From Candidatus Omnitrophota bacterium (GTDB lineage: Bacteria > Omnitrophota > Koll11 > Zapsychrales > Fredricksoniimonadaceae): 6,796 bases of DNA. The translations under genes and the position numbers were made by a program. This document shows positions 1-6,200 of this stretch, in pieces. Position 1 is the first letter of the stretch. Every line of letters begins with the position of its first letter. The notes under the pieces are model-generated. The model was given only the letters and a program-made list of their open reading frames with translations, was not told the DNA's origin and searched no databases. The stretch spans positions 1 to 6,796 of the forward strand of contig JAHFGF010000091.1 in NCBI GenBank assembly GCA_023247595.1, in the 5' to 3' direction.

Positions 1-110
1 AATAAAAACGTCAGCGAGAATCTACGCCTTGCCTTCTTGCGCCATCGTCAAGGCCACAGCGCACCGTGCCTATCGCTGGGTGGTACAAGCTAAACATTTA
101 CTTTTATTTT
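1..110 (+). other. 5' leader with nested inverted repeats; no confident gene
   Basis: Positions 11-90 are about 60% GC, clearly richer than the gene that follows. CAGCGA (12-17) pairs with TCGCTG (73-78), and inside it GCCTTG (26-31) pairs with CAAGGC (49-54), so the RNA could fold as an outer stem closing an inner hairpin. Two forward frames are open. Frame 1 runs from the edge to TAA 91-93. Frame 2 runs from position 2 to TAG 110-112, inside the ribosome binding site, and could be the last 36 codons of an upstream gene. Choices are a structured leader RNA, a dispersed repeat or the end of an upstream gene. I do not recognise a known riboswitch, and it lacks the glmS ribozyme core that the GlmS-like product might suggest. 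No convincing -35/-10 promoter pair was found. Confidence 0.35.
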
Positions 111-119
111 AGGGAGGGG
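111..119 (+). promoter_or_regulatory. Ribosome binding site (AGGGAGGGG)
   Basis: A strong purine-rich Shine-Dalgarno sequence contains GGAGG at 113-117, 8 bases before ATG 126. It fixes the start of the giant gene. It directly follows an AT-rich tract (91-110, only two G/C), which should keep the site unpaired and accessible. Confidence 0.85.
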
Positions 120-125
120 TTACTA

Positions 126-236
126 ATGATACAAGTCATTTGGCGGGAACGGTTTTCGTTTCATATGAGAATGCTAGCCGCGGTGGTTTTATGCTCTTTT
201 ACCATGACAACCATCATACCGGCTCCGGCTTTTGCC
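126..236 (+). other. Signal peptide, residues 1-37
   Basis: A basic start (Arg7, Arg9, Arg15) leads into a hydrophobic core at 17-31 (LAAVVLCSFTMTTII). Then comes Pro-Ala-Pro-Ala-Phe-Ala and Gln38, a good signal peptidase I site after Ala37. Cys23 lies inside the core without a proper lipobox, so a lipoprotein is unlikely. The segment predicts export of at least the N-terminal domain across the inner membrane. It is hard to reconcile with a cytoplasmic enzyme downstream unless later segments bring the chain back. Confidence 0.8.
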
Positions 237-3200
237 CAGATGATGCGGCATACCCCGTCAACATCGGTTATCCTTCAGCCCACTTCTTCATACAGCCCGA
301 TGGTCATTAAAGGCATTCAATTGGTTCCTGAGAACCCGCTTAGATTTGACTTTATTGTGGACAAAGGCGCATCCGGTCTCAACGGTCAGGAGTTAAAAGA
401 AGAGTCAACACAATTGGTCAAATATTTTTTGACAGCCCTGACAATCCCTGAAAAGGATATGTGGGTTAATTTATCCCCATTTGAGAAAGATGCCATCATC
501 GCTGAAAGTTTTGCCCAAACCCAAGTGGGTAAAATCCTTCTGGAACAGGATTATATCCTCAAGCAATTGACGGCTTCGCTCACCTATCCTGAAACAACTT
601 TAGGCAAACAATTTTGGGCCCGCGTTTATCAGAAGGCTTATGAGAAGTTTGGTACGACCGACATTCCCATCGACACCTTTAATAAGGTATGGATCGTTCC
701 TAAAACAGCCGATGTGGTCAATTACAAACAGGGCGCTGTCATTATCAGCAGCGAACTTGATGTGATGGTTGAGTCGGATTATTTGGCCATACAGAAAACT
801 CAAAAACAGTTGGCGGGCAGAGAAGATGCCAATCCAGTTGAACAAAACCAGGTGTATTCCAATATTATCAGAGAAATCATTATTCCGGAGCTGCGCAGGG
901 AAGTTAATGAGGGCGAATATTTCGCGCCATTGCGTCAGGTTTATAGTGCCATGATATTGGCCGCGTGGTTTAAGCGAAATTTAAGAACTGGTATTTTATC
1001 TAAAATTTATATTCGCCAGAGCAAGGTGGATGGCGTTAACAGCGATGATCCGCGGGCAAAAGAAAAAGTTTACGAGCAGTATGTCGAGACCTTTAGAAAA
1101 GGTATTTACAATTACATCCGGGAAGATTTTGATGAAGCGACTAAACAATTAATACCTCGCAAATATATCTCCGGCGGGATGGGGTTTGTTGATTTGGGTT
1201 TGGGTACGCCGCCAGATAAATATAGGGAACTGGCTTCCCCGGCTATTAATAGTTTTAAACCGTTGGCAGTTCCAGTAATTGTATCCACGGATTTAACGCT
1301 GTTAACATCGCAGGGCGGTTCGGCTGGGCTGCCAAATTCGTCCAATGGTTTAACTTCTGATAATTCCGACGGGCGTATTGGTTCGGCAAATTTACCCGGA
1401 ACGATTTCAACTCCTTCTGTCCAAGGGGTCAAAGGTTGGTTCAGAAAGATTATTGCGTCTTCGGTATTTGTCGCCGTCTTAGGATTGGGCGCAGTATTTC
1501 CTATGCAGGCTTTTGGGGCGGGATATTCTCTGGATAATCAGGGAAATTTGGTTGTTAAGGTTGAACAAGGCGACACCTATGGACACATCATCGAACAGAT
1601 GAGAGTGGCTTACCGCGAAACGGATCCGGTTGGTTATGAGAAGTCCGGACTTTCCGGAAACCTTTGGGGGCCTCAAGGTGTGGTTGAACGGATGTCGTCA
1701 GGGAAAAATGTCCAGAGCATCCTGCCGGAGAGCCAATTTAAATTTGAAAAAGGATTACTGTCCGAAAGGGCTGTCGCAAAATTGGTTCCTCAAAAAGGAC
1801 TGGCCAATGTGGTTGAACGGTTTGAAGACCGATTAGTCATTCCATCGATTCCTCCTCTGCCCTCAGCGCCGCAACTACAAAATAATTTGGATGCGCCGCC
1901 TGTACAGACGGCTTATGTGAATACCGAGCCGGGGTTAAGGCAATTTCCATTAGAACTTATTTTAGGATTGGGAGGCTTTACATTATGGTTGGGTTCAAGA
2001 AAAGCTTTGTTATCTCTTAAAAGAAAAAAACAAGACAGTCCGAAGAAGATGTCTTTTCAAAAAGTTCAAGATGAAGAAAGTGATTTTCGGGCGGTTTCTA
2101 AGGGAGGCATTAAATTTGTCACAGCTGCGGAAGAATTGCCCCGTCTAGATGATGTTGTAAAAGTGGATCCGGAAGTAACAGAACACTGGAAGCCCGGAAT
2201 ATTTGTGGAAACTGACAAGGTAGAGGCATCTGCTGAGGAAGATGAGTTGTATCAGCTGGAGCAAGAACCTGAACCGGAACGAGCGTTTGTTAAAACATCA
2301 CGGTTCATTTGGCCGATGGATTTGCTTGGTGCCGGAGCTGGTGTTTTGTTAACCGGATTGTCGACGGACTGGAATCCGCATGCCATGGGCATTGCCGCGC
2401 TTGTTATGCCGTTCTTGACGCGTTTGTCGTATGGTTTGCAGATTTTTATTCACGAAATTTTGGGGCATTTTGTTCCAGCCCTAGTTCTTTCACCTGAACG
2501 CGGCAAAGTCCTTTCATTAAATAATTTTTTTGCTAATTTTGGCTGGAATCAATGGACGCGGTTACTGGTGGCCGGGTTCAAGGCTCCGTCGGGAGATCAG
2601 AATCCCAGCGTTTACACCTGGGCTTCTGGATGGCGCCATAAGATTATTAAAGTCAGCGGTTTTGTCGTAACGTTTTTTGTCGGGGTTATGGCAGGTATTG
2701 AAAGCATGAATATTTGGCTGCCGTTACTCGGGCCCGTCGGTATTTCTTCGTTGAGCGTTTTGGCGGGATCTTACGCCACGGATATCAAAAGCCGCGACAT
2801 GGCCGAAGGCGCGGTCGACGACCAATGCGGCCGGTCTGAATGCGGAATATTCGGCGCGCTATGGTCGGATAAATCTAATGAAATGTATCCCCAATGGATT
2901 CGCGACGGGTTTGGTAAATTAATCAATGCCCTGATTATCCGCGGCGGGCAGTCTGCCGGCGAATTTACCATTGGATTAAAATCATCGGGACAAAACTCTG
3001 AGGAAGGTTCCAATCTTCAGATGGTGCCTGTTTTGTCCAAAGTTTTGAAATACAAACGCGGGCAAGGATTATCTGAGGCATTGGATCAGGAATTTTTACG
3101 CATGGTCAATCGATTTGAAAAAAAGAAAGTACAAGCCGTGGCGGGTGTTAAAGGTATTTTAGGCCATGTGCGTTTTGCCACCGGCGGAAAAGTAACCAGA

Positions 3201-6200
3201 GAAGCGTCGCATCCGCATATGGGCGTTCAAGAGGAACACGATGTCTGGACGCTGAATAACGGATCATGGGTCAGGAAAATGACCAATATATTTGTGGCCA
3301 TAGGACATAATGGCGACAACGATGCTTGGAGCATCTGGGGGCGTCAATACGATACCGGTCAGATCAGAGAACTTTTTTCAGCAATTTTTAGCATGCCGAA
3401 AAATTATAAAGTCGTGACTAATAAGAAAGATCCTAAAACCGGCAAAGAAGTTAAAGAAGTAAAATATGAGGCCTTGCCGCCCGGCGATTCTCCGCCGCTG
3501 GCTTTGCAGATCCACTATCTTTTAACGCAGGGCGATTGGTTATCTTCGGCGCGTTTCGCTTACGTTGATCGCTTGATCAATCATGATCTTGAAGCAGCGT
3601 CGGGATTGACTGATAAGGAAATGGAATTGCTCACCCGCAAAAGGCTGGAGCATGCTCTAAGCGTTATGCTGAGCGCTGATGAAGAAAGAAAATTAGGCGA
3701 GGCGTTCCAGTCGGTTTTTGCCCGCCATGCGAAAAGGCTTTTGCGTCCTCGGTTAAATAAACCAGATAAATCCTTCACGGATTTGTGGGTCACCCAGGAC
3801 ATTATCAATGCTTATCCAAGTTTGCAGTATCAGCTCAATGCCCTTGAAGCTTTCAAGGAAGATCTTAAAGAAGCTTTTGGGCAGCATTTACGAATCAATT
3901 CTGAAGTCGGGAAAATTTTGCTCAAAGTCGGCAACGTCAATGAAGAAAATATTGTCGAATTTGTGGACGAGGCTGTAAAAATGTTTTTTACTGGAAGCCG
4001 CGCGGCAGCGGTTGAACAATTTGCCCGTCGGTCGCAAGGAAGTTTTGGTCTAGCGGTGCGGACATCGAAAGAACTGAACGGCGTTTCGCTTTATTCATCA
4101 GACCAGGGTCTGACTATCGGTTATAACCAGAAATCACGCCTGGTTACATTTAGTTCGGAACACTCTACACTTCAATATGCTTTTGGTTCAAAGGGTAAAA
4201 TGGATGATTTGGTTTTTATCAATCCTGAACAGCCAGGACAGATGGCAGATGTCAATTTAAATCCCGATCCAAACAGCGCTAATCCGATCACAATGAAGGT
4301 TTATTCCTTTGCGTTAAATCGGACAATGACTCCTAAGGAAATATCTGAACAGCAATTTCCTCAGGATGCTTCCAACCCATATTGGTCGCCGCAAATCAGT
4401 TATAAAGATCCTGACAATATTGTGATGACAGACATCCAGTCGATACCAAAAGAAGTGCGATCCGCGCGGCAAAGCTGGTCGGACCCGAATTCTTTTAATC
4501 GTCAATCCGCGGAATCATTATTAGAGAAAATAGTTTCCAGGCATTTGGAACGCTTTATCAAAGAAAACAGCGAATTTTACGGAGCAGCGCAAGGGAGTTT
4601 GATTTCCCGAATTTTTGAGAAATCAACGGAATGCTTGGGGCAGGGAGGGTGTGATGCCAGAGAAGCCAATCGCCGCAGCGCCCAGCTAAGCAACCGCCTT
4701 CAGGCCGATGGAAGAGTTGTTGATTATTTAAAAAGCCGTTTAGATGCCGTTGTGAGTAAACTCGCCGGAAATATGGCCCAAGAAATAACATCAGGAAAGC
4801 TTGATGAAACAGAAATGGTGTTGTTGCTGCGCAAAAAAATTGACGCGCAATTAAAAATTTTAATGGATGCTGAGATAATAGCCATCGTCGATGCCGTCAT
4901 TAACGGCAACATCACCCAATTGCAAAGTTGGTCTGAATGGGAAGAGTTTGAGAGAGAAAATGCGGCAATTTCTTCTGATGATGGTCAAGCCGAACAAGGA
5001 CAGAGGGCAGCAGAAGGTCTTTCTATTCGAGGTCTTGGATTCTTGAAAAACATTGCCGGTAAATTGATGTCCTCAAAAAAGAACGGATCGCAAAGCGAAT
5101 TAGAAAAACAAGGCCGTAGTCTTGACGCTGGTGAAACGGATATGTTTATTGCCGGTTATGAAGATTCACTTTGGTTTGGAGAAAATTTTGTTGAGTTGAT
5201 GAAAGTCGTTTTTCCGAAAATGAAAATTTGGGCGACCTCGGCTAATAAAGCTTTTGATTTAAGCGGGGAGCATCGGGTCGGCCGTTCTACGATAGGGATG
5301 ATTATTTCTAAATCCGGGACGACGTATCCCAGCAGCGGCATTGTCCGGCGTTTAAAACAGCTCATGCCGGGGAATATCTATGCGATGACCTCGAGAGTTG
5401 ATAATTTGATTGCTATGTCGCTGGGGCAGAAATTTCAGCCTAATTCGCCTTTTACCAAACACATTTTTGTGACGGGAAATTATTATCCCGCGGAGGCAAA
5501 CTCGGTAGGGGAAGTGATGCTCTTTGCCCATCAAATTGAACTGGCCCTTTATTTAGCTGAAGGGATGGAGAAGTTATTTCCAGAACAAAGTCCTTGGGGT
5601 ATGAAAGTCAATTCAGAGGATATCAAACGGCTTAAGGAATTGCGTGACAAAATGTACGACGATGCTCGACGGTTAACCGGGTTTGACGACAAAGGCAGGC
5701 AGATTGATGGCGTGACAATCCGCCGGAATTTGATGGAAAGAATAAACGACGGCTATTTACAGTCGGCAATCCAGAGGATAATCAAAGAAAATCAAAGCGC
5801 CATGCAGAGAAAGACAATGGCAGATGTTAAATCCGATATCAAATCTATCGTTAATCAAGCCGTGCGTTACAACGGGCCGGATGCAGATCCCGTCGCGCAA
5901 TTAATGCTTTTGAATCTTTGGAAGGATTTGGAAAAAAATTCAGCCTGGGAGGCGTTGATTTCTCAGATGCTGGGCGGCGTTTCCATCCAAAACATGCAAA
6001 GAATTAATGAACGTGTTATTGCGCAGGTCCTTTTGGCTGTTCTGCGGACAAGTGATCAGAAAAATCTGAAAATGATGGAAGATGTTTATCTCGGAGTGTC
6101 TCAAGATATTGTGGGTAATGGTCATGCTCTGGGAAAAACTATGGCGGAAACAGGAATTGTTAATAACATCATCTTTAGGCTTTTTGTTATGTCGATATTT

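Noticed and set aside
1..125. glmS ribozyme or another known riboswitch in the leader
   Set aside because: The GlmS-like product made this worth checking, but the glmS ribozyme core is absent, the space is shorter than the ribozyme needs, and no other riboswitch consensus was recognised.
600..845. Open frame on the minus strand, 81 codons
   Set aside because: It lies opposite the conserved Omnitrophota-type domain, has no ribosome binding site and no recognisable motif. It is a shadow frame.
1680..1820. 12-base direct repeat GTGGTTGAACGG at 1680-1691 and 1809-1820
   Set aside because: Both copies encode Val-Val-Glu-Arg in the same frame. Only two short copies exist, with no target-site or array structure, so it is probably chance or a weak protein-level repeat.
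2451..2468. Assignment of HEILGH to dipeptidyl peptidase III
   Set aside because: The hexamer fits, but the surroundings are a membrane helix, and the second Glu-containing motif and the overall domain of that soluble enzyme are missing.
2309..2497. Plus-strand frame of 62 codons overlapping the HEILGH block
   Set aside because: It is out of frame with the main gene and has no start signal. Its hydrophobicity comes from the T-rich codons of the membrane helices beneath it.
2799..2801. Separate gene starting at ATG 2799 for a free GAT-SIS protein
   Set aside because: It would give a PurF-like 14-residue propeptide, but no Shine-Dalgarno sequence precedes it and the frame upstream is continuous and clearly coding. 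It is kept only as an alternative in the findings.
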